From assembly GCA_019689515.1 (NCBI GenBank), contig JADGHI010000162.1, positions 1 to 7,926 on the forward strand: DNA of 7,926 nucleotides, written 5' to 3'. Below, in pieces: positions 1-7,560 of the stretch (positions within the stretch are counted from its first letter, which is position 1; each line of letters opens with the position of its first letter). The notes under the pieces are model-generated. The model worked only from the letters and a program-made list of their open reading frames with translations, was not told the origin of the DNA and did not search any database. This stretch comes from Acetobacteraceae bacterium. GTDB taxonomy: Bacteria; Pseudomonadota; Alphaproteobacteria; Acetobacterales; Acetobacteraceae. The translations under genes were made by a program, and so were the position numbers.

Positions 1-2
1 GG

Positions 3-332
3 ACAAAAATTCGGGCCGATCAAGGATACAAGGAAGACTTATTCGTCGGAACGGTAGAAAGTCTTAATGGAGTAATGGGTGCAGACGGGCGTCGGTCCGG
101 CGAGGTTGTGTTTGCGCTGATGCTGGGAAATGGCGAAACCGTGCGAGCGCGTGCGTCTTTGTCTGCGGATGATTACGAAAGTGCTAACAAGGCGCACATG
201 CGCGATGGTGTGTTTGTGCAAGTCGCCGGCCGCTTGCATCCCGGACGTCAGCCGCGTAGCCTCACTAACATTTCGGAGTTTAAATTGCTTGAACGTGGAG
301 GGGGCAGGCAGCCATCGCTGCTAGCTCCCTGA
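3..332 (+). CDS. Hypothetical protein, C-terminal part (OB-fold-like)
   Basis: The frame is open from the window edge to a TGA stop, giving at least 109 residues, so the gene begins upstream and only its 3' end is seen. An internal ATG at 75 exists, but coding-like sequence (EDLFVGTVESLNG) continues before it, so it is probably not the start. The visible part has alternating short beta-type stretches (GEVVFALML, ETVRARASL, VFVQVAGRLHPG) and ends with SLTNISEFKLLE, which resembles the closing strands of a small OB-fold or beta-barrel domain. No catalytic motif is visible and I do not recognise the family. Base composition of about 54% GC and codons such as TTA, AAA and AAT differ strongly from the genes downstream, suggesting horizontal acquisition. 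It is separated from ffh by 186 non-coding bases and is probably transcribed separately. The reading frame is fairly secure; the function is unknown. Confidence 0.65.
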   Translation, partial: TKIRADQGYKEDLFVGTVESLNGVMGADGRRSGEVVFALMLGNGETVRARASLSADDYESANKAHMRDGVFVQVAGRLHPGRQPRSLTNISEFKLLERGGGRQPSLLAP

Positions 333-362
333 GGCAGTTCATGGTCCTCAACATCCTTGGCT

Positions 363-391
363 TGACGAGGGTGGTGATACGCGCTTAAGCG
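363..391 (+). promoter_or_regulatory. Possible sigma-70-type promoter for the ffh operon
   Basis: TTGACG at 363-368 matches five of six bases of the housekeeping -35 box. With a 16-17 base spacer, the -10 position falls on TTAAGC/TAAGCG (385-391), which is a poor match to TATAAT but is the only AT-containing stretch at the right distance. It lies in the non-coding gap between the upstream low-GC gene and ffh, where a promoter for the downstream cluster is expected. The -10 overlaps a perfect palindrome. The location is plausible, but the weak -10 keeps confidence low. Confidence 0.3.
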
Positions 392-392
392 C
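381..392. promoter_or_regulatory. Perfect 12-bp palindrome, possible operator
   Basis: GCGCTTAAGCGC reads identically on both strands. It sits in the gap before ffh and overlaps the proposed -10 region, a position where a dimeric repressor could block transcription. No known regulator motif is recognised, and the symmetry does not extend beyond 12 bases. It could also be a chance palindrome in GC-rich DNA. Confidence 0.3.
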
Positions 393-404
393 ATACATCT
401 CGGG

Positions 405-484
405 CCAACCCCCGAACCTTTGGTCCCCCTATGGGGGGCTCCGCCGCTCCGCGAAGGCTCGCGCAGCGGCGCGTTCGGTTTTGG
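405..484 (+). promoter_or_regulatory. Structured leader candidate upstream of ffh (three-way junction)
   Basis: The non-coding bases before ffh can fold compactly. An outer stem pairs 412-417 (CCGAAC) with 473-478 (GTTCGG), and can be lengthened across a small internal loop by 405-408 (CCAA) with 481-484 (TTGG). Inside it are two hairpins. Hairpin A (422-440) has five C-G pairs closed by a TAT loop plus three pairs including wobbles. Hairpin B (442-471) has seven pairs (CGCCGCT with AGCGGCG), a C/C mismatch, four more pairs (CGCG with CGCG) and a six-base AAGGCT loop. The linkers are 4, 1 and 1 bases, as in a three-way junction. The ffh ribosome-binding site follows 16 bases later. It may be a 5' UTR regulatory element or a terminator for the upstream gene (TTCGGTTTT follows hairpin B). 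It lacks the conserved core of 4.5S RNA. The pairing was found by eye; GC-rich DNA forms such pairs easily. Confidence 0.4.
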
Positions 485-518
485 GGCGGCTGCAACCGCA
501 GGAGCACACGGACCGCCG

Positions 519-1904
<1,386 letters not shown>

Positions 1905-1946
1905 CCCACCGACGACAGGGACCAAGCAGGAGCACCGAAGGAACCG

Positions 1947-2291
1947 ATGGGCCTCAAGATCCGCCTCGCGCGTGCCGGCGCCAAGAAGCGCCCCTACTAC
2001 CACATCGTCGTCGCCGACAGCCGTTCGCCGCGCGATGGCCGCTTCGTCGAGAAGGTGGGCAGCTACAACCCGATGCTGCCCGCCGACCACCCGGACCGCG
2101 TGCGCCTCGTCGCCGAGCGCATCCTGCACTGGAAGAGCCAGGGCGCGCAGCCGACCGACCGGGTTGCGAAGTTCCTCGGCAAGGCCGGCCTCGCGCCGAT
2201 GCCGGTGATTCGCGAGCAGCCGAAGCAGTCCGCGCCGAAGAAGAAGGCGCAGGAGCGCGCGGCGGCGAAGGCAGCCGCGGCGGCCGGCTGA
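1947..2291 (+). CDS. rpsP: 30S ribosomal protein bS16
   Basis: This is a small-subunit ribosomal protein that binds 16S rRNA early in 30S assembly. The N-terminal 80 residues are the conserved S16 fold: MGLKIRLARAGAKKRPYYHI at the start, ADSRSPRDGRFVEKVGSYNP (23-42) and WKSQGAQPTDRVAKFLGKAG (62-81). At 114 residues it is longer than the roughly 80-90 of many bacteria because of a Lys/Ala/Glu-rich tail (about 92-114, APKKKAQERAAAKAAAAAG), a low-complexity extension of the kind seen in alphaproteobacterial S16 proteins. AAGGA at 1938-1942 gives a good ribosome-binding site 4 bases before the ATG. It lies 42 bases after ffh and 34 before rimM, in the usual order for this cluster. Confidence 0.98.
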   Translation: MGLKIRLARAGAKKRPYYHIVVADSRSPRDGRFVEKVGSYNPMLPADHPDRVRLVAERILHWKSQGAQPTDRVAKFLGKAGLAPMPVIREQPKQSAPKKKAQERAAAKAAAAAG

Positions 2292-2325
2292 GGACGACGC
2301 GCGGCGGGCGGGCAGGCCAAAGGCG

Positions 2326-2850
2326 ATGGCGGGTGCCAAGCGCATCCTGGTGGGTGAGATCGGCCGGCCGCACGGCGTGCGCGGCCTGGTGAGGCTGCGC
2401 AGCTTCACGGCCGATCCCGCCGCCATCGCCGGCTATGGTCCGCTCACCGACGAGACGGGGACGCGGCAGTTCCGGCTGATGCTGAAGGCCGACGGGCTGG
2501 CGCAGATCGAGGGCGTCGCCGACCGCGACGCCGCCGCGCGCCTGACCGGCACCCGGCTCTACGTCGAGCGCGACCGCCTGCCGCCGCCCGAGGACCCGGA
2601 GGAGTTCTACCTCGCCGACTTGGTCGGCCTCGCCGCCGAGACGGTGTCGGGGCAGGGGCTCGGCCGGGTCCGGGCCGTGGAGGATTACGGCGCCGGTCCC
2701 TTCCTGGTGCTGGAGGGGCCGCCCGAGCGGCTCGTGCCCTTCACCAAGACGGTAGTGCCTGTGGTGGACATCGCCGCCGGCCGGATCGTCGTGGACCCGC
2801 CGGTCGAGATCGAGGTGCGGCCGGAGGATGCGAGGGAGGACGCCGCGTGA
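2326..2850 (+). CDS. rimM: Ribosome maturation factor RimM
   Basis: RimM binds ribosomal protein S19 on the immature 30S subunit and helps form the head of 16S rRNA. The 174-residue product has the N-terminal RimM domain, with VGEIGRPHGVRGLVRLRSF (9-27) matching the family's HGVRGEV signature, and a C-terminal PRC-barrel domain from about residue 93: EEFYLADLVGL, then a GRVRAVEDYGAGPFLVLE segment, then LVPFTKTVVPVVD and GRIVVDPP. Length is typical. The chosen ATG begins MAGAKRILVGEIG; upstream AAAGG at about 2317-2321 is only a weak Shine-Dalgarno. Its TGA stop shares one base with the trmD ATG (TGATG), indicating translational coupling. Confidence 0.97.
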   Translation: MAGAKRILVGEIGRPHGVRGLVRLRSFTADPAAIAGYGPLTDETGTRQFRLMLKADGLAQIEGVADRDAAARLTGTRLYVERDRLPPPEDPEEFYLADLVGLAAETVSGQGLGRVRAVEDYGAGPFLVLEGPPERLVPFTKTVVPVVDIAAGRIVVDPPVEIEVRPEDAREDAA

Positions 2851-3650
2851 TGGCTGCCTCCGCCTGGCACGCCTCCGTCCTCACCCTCTTCCCGGAGATG
2901 TTCCCGGGGCCGCTCGGCCTCTCCCTCGCCGGCAAGGCGCTGCGCGAGGGGCGCTGGCGGCTGGAGACGCTGGACATCCGCGCCTTCGCAACCGACCGGC
3001 ACCGCAGCGTGGACGACACGCCCTTCGGCGGCGGGGCGGGCATGGTGATGCGCCCCGACGTGGTGGACGCGGCGATCGAGGCGGCGCTGGCGGGGGAAGG
3101 CGACCCGGCGCGGCCGCTGATCTACCTGACGCCGCGCGGCGCTCTGCTCGACCAGGCGATGGTGCGCGAGCTCGCCGCCGGGCCGGGCTGCGTGCTGCTC
3201 TGCGGCCGTTACGAGGGCGTGGACCAGCGCGTGATCGAGGCGCGCGGCATGCGCGAGGTCTCGATCGGCGACTATGTGCTCTCGGGCGGGGAGCCGGCGG
3301 CGCTGGTGCTGCTCGACGCCTGCGTTCGCCTGCTGCCGGGCGTGATGGGCCAGGCGGCGAGCGCCGAGGAGGAGAGCCACGCCGAGGGCCTCCTCGAATA
3401 CCCGCACTACACCCGCCCGGCGGAGTGGAAGGGCCGGCGCGTGCCGGAGGTGCTGCTCTCCGGCCATCACGCGGAGGTCGCACGCTGGCGGCGGGCGGAG
3501 GCGGAACGGATCACCCGCGAGCGCCGGCCCGACCTGTGGGCGAAGCACGAGGCGCGCCGGACGGAACCGCCGGCCGAGGCTGTCTCCCGCGGCGGGACGG
3601 CGTCGGCGGCGGGGATCACCCGATTGCCACGGGCGGCCGGAGCCGCCTAA
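2850..3650 (+). CDS. trmD: tRNA (guanine-37-N1)-methyltransferase TrmD
   Basis: TrmD transfers a methyl group from S-adenosylmethionine to N1 of G37 in tRNAs reading CUN, CCN and CGG, preventing +1 frameshifts. It belongs to the SPOUT class with a trefoil-knot cofactor site. Visible motifs in the 266-residue product are SVLTLFPEMFPGPLG (9-23), DDTPFGGGAGMVM (55-67), IYLTPRG (91-97), LCGRYEGVDQRV (117-128), IGDYVLSGGEPAALVLLDA (139-157) and GLLEYPHYTRP (180-190). The last 30 or so residues form a Pro/Ala/Gly-rich tail; E. coli TrmD is about 255 residues. The position usually held by the catalytic Asp (EDSF in many enzymes) is Glu175 here (AEEESHAEG). The start could be ATG 2850 (overlapping the rimM stop) or GTG 2847 three bases upstream; GGGAGGA at 2834-2840 serves either. 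Confidence 0.97.
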   Translation: MAASAWHASVLTLFPEMFPGPLGLSLAGKALREGRWRLETLDIRAFATDRHRSVDDTPFGGGAGMVMRPDVVDAAIEAALAGEGDPARPLIYLTPRGALLDQAMVRELAAGPGCVLLCGRYEGVDQRVIEARGMREVSIGDYVLSGGEPAALVLLDACVRLLPGVMGQAASAEEESHAEGLLEYPHYTRPAEWKGRRVPEVLLSGHHAEVARWRRAEAERITRERRPDLWAKHEARRTEPPAEAVSRGGTASAAGITRLPRAAGAA

Positions 3651-3676
3651 ACGAGACGCGAGGAAGGACGAGACCG

Positions 3677-4111
3677 ATGAACCTGTTGCAGCAATTCGAG
3701 GCGGAGCAGATGGCCCGCCTCGCCGCCGCCCGCGCCGTGCCGGACTTCGGCCCCGGCGACACGGTCCGGGTGATGGTGAAGGTGGTTGAGGGTGAGCGTA
3801 CCCGCACCCAGGCCTTCGAGGGCGTCGTCATCGCGCGCTCCAACCGCGGCCTGAACAGCAACTTCACCGTGCGCAAGATCAGCTATGGCGAGGGGGTGGA
3901 GCGCGTCTTCCCGCTCTACAGCCCGAACGTCGCCGACATCCAGGTGGTGCGCCGCGGCCGCGTGCGGCGGGCGAAGCTCTACTACCTGCGCGGCCGCACG
4001 GGTAAGTCGGCGCGGATCCAGGAGCGGCTGGTGACCAAGGGCAGCGCCGCGGCGGTGGCGGAGAGCCCGGTCGCGGCCAGCGAGCAACCGGGCGAGCAGC
4101 AGCAGAGCTGA
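3677..4111 (+). CDS. rplS: 50S ribosomal protein bL19
   Basis: bL19 is a large-subunit protein at the 30S-50S interface. The 144-residue product shows the family hallmarks: MNLLQQFEAEQMARL (1-15), FGPGDTVRVMVKVVEGERTR (24-43), QAFEGVVIARSNRGLNSNFT (45-64), VRKISYGEGVERVFPLYSP (65-83) and the closing RRAKLYYLRGRTGKSARI (97-114). Residues 120-144 are an acidic/Gln/Ala tail (AAASEQPGEQQQS-like) beyond the usual 115-120, a low-complexity extension. AGGAAGG at 3661-3667 is a good ribosome-binding site 9 bases before the ATG. The gene follows trmD by 26 bases and precedes leuC by only 23, leaving no room for a separate promoter and leader for the leucine genes. Confidence 0.98.
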   Translation: MNLLQQFEAEQMARLAAARAVPDFGPGDTVRVMVKVVEGERTRTQAFEGVVIARSNRGLNSNFTVRKISYGEGVERVFPLYSPNVADIQVVRRGRVRRAKLYYLRGRTGKSARIQERLVTKGSAAAVAESPVAASEQPGEQQQS

Positions 4112-4134
4112 GCGCGACACGGAAGGTGATGGCG

Positions 4135-5568
4135 ATGTCAGGGCAGCAGCCGCGGACACTGTTCGACAAGATCTGGGACGCACATGTCGTCGAGACGCTG
4201 CCGGATGGCACGGCGCTGCTCTACATCGACCTCCACCTCACGCATGAGGTGACGACGCCGCAGGCCTTCGACGGCCTGCGCGCGGCGGGGCGCAAGGTGC
4301 GCCGGCCGGATGCGACGCTCGCGGTGGTGGACCACAACATCGCCACCGACGAATCGCGCCGCACCGGCATCGTCGATCCGGAGAGCCGGCTGCAGGTCGA
4401 GACGCTGGAGAAGAACGTCAAGGAGTTCGGCGTTCCTTACATCCCGCTGCTCGACGAGCGGCAGGGCATCGTGCATGTCATCGGGCCCGAGCTCGGCCGG
4501 TCGCTGCCCGGCATGACGATCGTCTGCGGCGACAGCCACACGAGCACGCACGGCGCGATGGGCGCGCTCGCCTTCGGCATCGGCACGTCGGAGGTGGAGC
4601 ACGTGCTGGCGACGCAGACCCTGCTGCAGAAGCCGGCCAAGAACATGCGCGTGCTGGTCGAGGGCAACCTCGCCTTCGGCTGCACCGCCAAGGACATCAT
4701 CCTGGCGATCATCGGCAAGATCGGCACGGCGGGCGGCACGGGCCACGTGATCGAGTATGCGGGCGATACGATCCGCGCGCTCGACATGGCCGGGCGCATG
4801 ACGGTGTGCAACATGTCCATCGAGGCCGGCGCGCGCGCCGGCATGATCGCGCCGGACGAGACCACCTTCGAGTACATCCGGCGCACGCCCTACGGCCCGA
4901 AGGGCGAGATGTTCGATCGCGCCGTCGCCTGGTGGCGCACCCTGCCTTCCGACCCCGGCGCGCGGTTCGACAAGGAGGTGCGCCTCGCCGCGCACGACAT
5001 CGCGCCGCAGATGACCTGGGGCACCAACCCGGAGGCGGTGCTGCCGATCACCGGCACCGTGCCGAACCCGGAGGACGAGCCCGACGAGGCGAAGCGCGCG
5101 CAGATGCGCCGCATGCTGGAGTACATGGGCCTGACGCCGGGGCAGCGGCTCACCGACCTCAAGGTTGATGTCGTCTTCATCGGCTCCTGCACCAACAGCC
5201 GGATCGAGGACATCCGCGCCGCCGCCGCCATCGCCAAGGGCCGCAAGGTGGCCGAGGGCGTGCGGGCGATGGTCGTCCCCGGCTCGGGCCTGGTGAAGAA
5301 GCAGGCCGAGGCGGAGGGGCTCGACCGCATCCTGCGCGAGGCCGGGTTCGAGTGGCGCGAGGCGGGCTGCTCCATGTGCCTCGGCATGAACCCGGACAAG
5401 CTGACGCCGGGGCAGCGCTGCGCCAGCACCTCGAACCGCAATTTCGAGGGGCGCCAGGGGCCCGGCGGCCGCACCCACCTCGTCTCGCCCGCCATGGCGG
5501 CGGCGGCGGCGATCGCCGGCCACTTCGCCGATGTGCGCGACTACCAGCCGAAGGAGGCGCTGTCGTGA
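4135..5568 (+). CDS. leuC: 3-isopropylmalate dehydratase, large subunit
   Basis: LeuC with LeuD isomerises 2-isopropylmalate to 3-isopropylmalate, the second step of leucine synthesis, in the cytoplasm. The 477-residue product belongs to the aconitase family and carries the three cysteine ligands of a [4Fe-4S] cluster: Cys352 (FIGSCTNSRIED) and Cys412/Cys415 (GCSMCLGMNPD). Other signatures are TLFDKIWDAHVV (8-19), VVDHNIATD (64-72), CGDSHTSTHGAMGALAFGIG (131-150), GTSEVEHVLATQ (150-161) and GCTAKDIILAIIGKIG (182-197). Length is normal for the bacterial heterodimeric enzyme. Three in-frame starts are close together (GTG 4126, ATG 4129, ATG 4135); 4135 is preferred because GGAAGG at 4121-4126 lies 8 bases before it, whereas it would touch or overlap the others. 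The stop overlaps the leuD start. Confidence 0.97.
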   Translation: MSGQQPRTLFDKIWDAHVVETLPDGTALLYIDLHLTHEVTTPQAFDGLRAAGRKVRRPDATLAVVDHNIATDESRRTGIVDPESRLQVETLEKNVKEFGVPYIPLLDERQGIVHVIGPELGRSLPGMTIVCGDSHTSTHGAMGALAFGIGTSEVEHVLATQTLLQKPAKNMRVLVEGNLAFGCTAKDIILAIIGKIGTAGGTGHVIEYAGDTIRALDMAGRMTVCNMSIEAGARAGMIAPDETTFEYIRRTPYGPKGEMFDRAVAWWRTLPSDPGARFDKEVRLAAHDIAPQMTWGTNPEAVLPITGTVPNPEDEPDEAKRAQMRRMLEYMGLTPGQRLTDLKVDVVFIGSCTNSRIEDIRAAAAIAKGRKVAEGVRAMVVPGSGLVKKQAEAEGLDRILREAGFEWREAGCSMCLGMNPDKLTPGQRCASTSNRNFEGRQGPGGRTHLVSPAMAAAAAIAGHFADVRDYQPKEALS

Positions 5569-6176
5569 AGCCCTTCACCACGCTGACAGGGATCGCCGCG
5601 CCGCTGCCCAAGGCGAATGTCGATACCGACCAGATCATCCCGGCGCGCTTCCTCAAGGCCATCACGCGCTCGGGCTTCGGCAAGAACCTGTTCGCGAACT
5701 TCCGCTACCGGGAGGACGGGTCGGAGAACCCCGACTTCGTCCTCAACCAGGAGCCTTACCGCAAGGCGGAGATCCTGATCGCCTTCGAGAATTTCGGCTG
5801 CGGCTCCTCGCGCGAGCATGCGCCCTGGGCGCTGCTCGATTTCGGCATCCGCTGCATCATCGCGCCGGACTTCGCGGACATCTTCCACAACAACTGCTTC
5901 AAGAACGGCATCCTGCCGGTGAAGCTGCCGCGCGAGATCTGCGAGAAGCTGATGGACGACGCGCGGATGGGCGGCAATGCCCGTCTGACCGTGGACCTCG
6001 AGCGCCAGGTCGTGGTGCGGCCGAACGGCGAGGAGATCCCGTTCCAGGTGGACCCGCTGCGCCGCCACCTGCTGCTCAACGGCCTCGACGACATCGGCCA
6101 GACACTGCAGCACGCGCCGGCGATCGACGCCTTCGAGGCGAAGCAGCGCGCCGCGCAGCCCTGGCTCTACGCCTGA
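5565..6176 (+). CDS. leuD: 3-isopropylmalate dehydratase, small subunit
   Basis: LeuD is the 203-residue swivelling subunit that completes the isopropylmalate isomerase with LeuC and supplies substrate-recognition residues. Motifs are MKPFTTLTGIAAPLPKANVD (1-20), TDQIIPARFLK (21-31), the active-site loop FGCGSSREHAPWALLDFGI (77-95), IIAPDFADIFHNNCFKNGIL (98-117) and the C-terminal DIGQTLQHAPAIDAFEA segment. Length is typical of the proteobacterial subunit. It starts with GTG at 5565, whose last bases overlap the leuC TGA (GTGA, four-base overlap). A near-perfect Shine-Dalgarno AAGGAGG at 5551-5557 lies 7 bases ahead, inside the end of leuC. The overlap suits co-translation of a complex whose subunits are needed in equal amounts. 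Confidence 0.97.
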   Translation: MKPFTTLTGIAAPLPKANVDTDQIIPARFLKAITRSGFGKNLFANFRYREDGSENPDFVLNQEPYRKAEILIAFENFGCGSSREHAPWALLDFGIRCIIAPDFADIFHNNCFKNGILPVKLPREICEKLMDDARMGGNARLTVDLERQVVVRPNGEEIPFQVDPLRRHLLLNGLDDIGQTLQHAPAIDAFEAKQRAAQPWLYA

Positions 6177-6199
6177 CCACGACGCCCTGAGGGAACGCA

Positions 6200-7312
6200 A
6201 TGGCAGCCAACAAGAAGCTCCTGGTCCTCCCCGGCGACGGGATCGGGCCCGAGGTGATGCGCGAGGTGATGCGCGTCATCGACTGGCTCGACCGTCGCCG
6301 CGCGGTCACCTTCGACCTGGAGGAGGGCCTGGTCGGCGGCGCCGCCATTGACGCCGAGGGCGCGCCGATCTCCGACGCCACGGTCGCCAAGGCCAAGGCG
6401 GCCGACGCGGTGCTGTTCGGCAGCGTCGGCGGGCCGAAATGGGACGGGCTGCCCTTCGAGCAGCGCCCGGAGCTCGGCATCCTGCGGCTGCGCAAGGAAC
6501 TGGGCCTGTTCGCCAATCTGCGCCCCGCGATCGTGCTCGACGCCCTGGCCGATGCCTCCTCGCTCAAGAAGGAGCTGGTCCAGGGCCTCGACATCATGAT
6601 CGTGCGCGAGAGCACGGGCGGCATCTATTTCGGCGAGCCGCGCGGCATCGAGACCATGCCCGACGGCAAGCGCCGCGGCGTGGACACCGAGGTGTACACC
6701 GAGGACGAGATCGCCCGCGTCGCCCGCATCGCCTTCGAGCTGGCGCGCAAGCGGAGCAACAAGCTCTGCTCGGTGGAGAAGGCGAACGTCATGCAGTCCG
6801 GCCGCCTCTGGCGCGCCGTCGTCAGCGAGGTCGGCAGGAACGAGTTCCCCGACGTCGAGCTGACCCACATGTACGCCGACAATTGCGCGATGCAGCTCGC
6901 CTCGCGGCCGAAGCAGTTCGACGTGATCGTCGCCTCCAACCTGTTCGGCGACCTGCTCTCCGACCTGGCGGCGGCGCTGACCGGATCGCTCGGCATGCTG
7001 CCCTCGGCGACCCTCGGCGCGCCGGATTCCACCGGGCGGCGCCACGCGCTGTACGAGCCCGTGCACGGCTCCGCCCCGGACATCGCCGGCAAGGGCATCG
7101 CCAACCCCTGCGCGCAGATCCTCTCCTTTGCGATGCTGCTGCGCTGGTCCTTCGGCATGGAGGAGGAGGCCCGCCTGGTCGAGCGCGCAGTCGAGCGCGT
7201 TCTCGCGGGCGGCCTGCGCACCGCCGACATCATGCAGCCCGGAATGGCGCGCGTCGGCACCACGGTGATGGGCGAAGCGGTGGTGCGGGAACTGGAGAAG
7301 CTTAGCGCTTGA
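6200..7312 (+). CDS. leuB: 3-isopropylmalate dehydrogenase
   Basis: LeuB oxidatively decarboxylates 3-isopropylmalate with NAD+ to 2-oxoisocaproate (4-methyl-2-oxopentanoate), the third step of leucine synthesis. The 370-residue product has the isocitrate/isopropylmalate dehydrogenase fold: LVLPGDGIGPEVM (8-20), the substrate-binding arginines in LRLRKELGLFANLRP (95-109) and VRESTGGIYFGEPRG (135-149, with Tyr143), Lys194 in SVEKANV, metal-binding aspartates in MYADNC (Asp227) and NLFGDLLSD (Asp251, Asp255), and the NAD-binding segment EPVHGSAPDIAGKGIANP (286-303). Asp277 and nearby sequence fit NAD rather than NADP use, as known for the family. GAGGGA at 6189-6194 is a good ribosome-binding site 5 bases before the ATG. 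It follows leuD by 23 bases and is the last gene of the cluster. Confidence 0.98.
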   Translation: MAANKKLLVLPGDGIGPEVMREVMRVIDWLDRRRAVTFDLEEGLVGGAAIDAEGAPISDATVAKAKAADAVLFGSVGGPKWDGLPFEQRPELGILRLRKELGLFANLRPAIVLDALADASSLKKELVQGLDIMIVRESTGGIYFGEPRGIETMPDGKRRGVDTEVYTEDEIARVARIAFELARKRSNKLCSVEKANVMQSGRLWRAVVSEVGRNEFPDVELTHMYADNCAMQLASRPKQFDVIVASNLFGDLLSDLAAALTGSLGMLPSATLGAPDSTGRRHALYEPVHGSAPDIAGKGIANPCAQILSFAMLLRWSFGMEEEARLVERAVERVLAGGLRTADIMQPGMARVGTTVMGEAVVRELEKLSA

Positions 7313-7330
7313 TACGAGGGCGCGGGGGTT

Positions 7331-7355
7331 GCGGAGCGCGATCGGCTCCGCTATT
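7331..7355 (+). terminator. Possible terminator hairpin after leuB
   Basis: GCGGAGC (7331-7337) and GCTCCGC (7345-7351) form a perfect 7-bp stem with a 7-base loop, 18 bases after the leuB stop, followed by TATTT. The T-run is short and interrupted, so it is a weak intrinsic terminator or an mRNA end-stabilising structure. A smaller GCGGC/GCCGC hairpin with GGAA loop lies at 7374-7387, just before the tRNA. Confidence 0.4.
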
Positions 7356-7398
7356 TCCCCGGCCTCACGGCGGGCGGCGGAAGCCGCGGCCGGTTTGG

Positions 7399-7475
7399 GC
7401 GCCCGTAGCTCAACTGGATAGAGCATCAGACTACGGATCTGAGGGTTGGGGGTTCGAATCCTCCCGGGCGCGCCA
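7399..7475 (+). tRNA. tRNA-Arg (anticodon ACG)
   Basis: A complete 77-base cloverleaf with encoded CCA. The acceptor stem GCGCCCG (7399-7405) pairs with CGGGCGC (7465-7471), discriminator G at 7472 and CCA at 7473-7475. The D arm contains AGCTCAACTGGATAGAGC. The anticodon stem TCAGA/TCTGA encloses CTACGGA (7431-7437) with anticodon ACG at 7433-7435, which is deaminated to ICG and reads CGU, CGC and CGA arginine codons. The variable loop is five bases, and the T arm has GGGGG/CCTCC (one G-T pair) around TTCGAAT (7453-7459). It is in the same direction as leuB, 86 bases after its stop. Confidence 0.98.
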
Positions 7476-7511
7476 ATCCAATCAAGCACTTAGACGGTAA
7501 TCAGCCTCGCA

Positions 7512-7551
7512 CGGACCCGCTCCGCGGCGGTTGCGGACCCGCCACGGACCC
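7512..7551 (+). repeat. Three CGGACCC repeats at 22- and 11-base spacing
   Basis: CGGACCC occurs at 7512-7518, 7534-7540 and 7545-7551. The first two extend to CGGACCCGC; the first and third are preceded by A. The start-to-start distances are 22 and 11 bases, close to two and one helical turns. They lie 37-76 bases beyond the tRNA 3' end, where integrase arm sites or a regulator site could sit, but the motif is not one I recognise. Confidence 0.4.
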
Positions 7552-7560
7552 CGCCAGCGC

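Noticed and set aside
333..518. 4.5S SRP RNA gene before ffh
   Set aside because: The segment folds, but I find none of the conserved asymmetric-loop core (GGTCAGG...GGAAGGGAGCAGC type) of bacterial SRP RNA.
4112..4134. Leucine attenuator or leader peptide before leuC
   Set aside because: The 23-base gap is too short and has no run of leucine codons or alternative hairpins.
4138..5523. Minus-strand open frame of 461 codons opposite leuC
   Set aside because: Antisense shadow of leuC: composition is Arg/Ala/His-rich with no recognisable domain, while leuC is certain.
6167..7489. Minus-strand open frame of 440 codons covering the tRNA and leuB, beginning with GRIRTPNPQIRSLMLYPVEL
   Set aside because: The beginning is the familiar false translation of the reverse strand of a tRNA gene, and the rest is antisense to leuB.
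7309..7500. 63-codon plus-strand frame containing VAQLDRAS and SEGWGFESSRAR
   Set aside because: This is the well-known spurious translation of a tRNA gene, not a protein.
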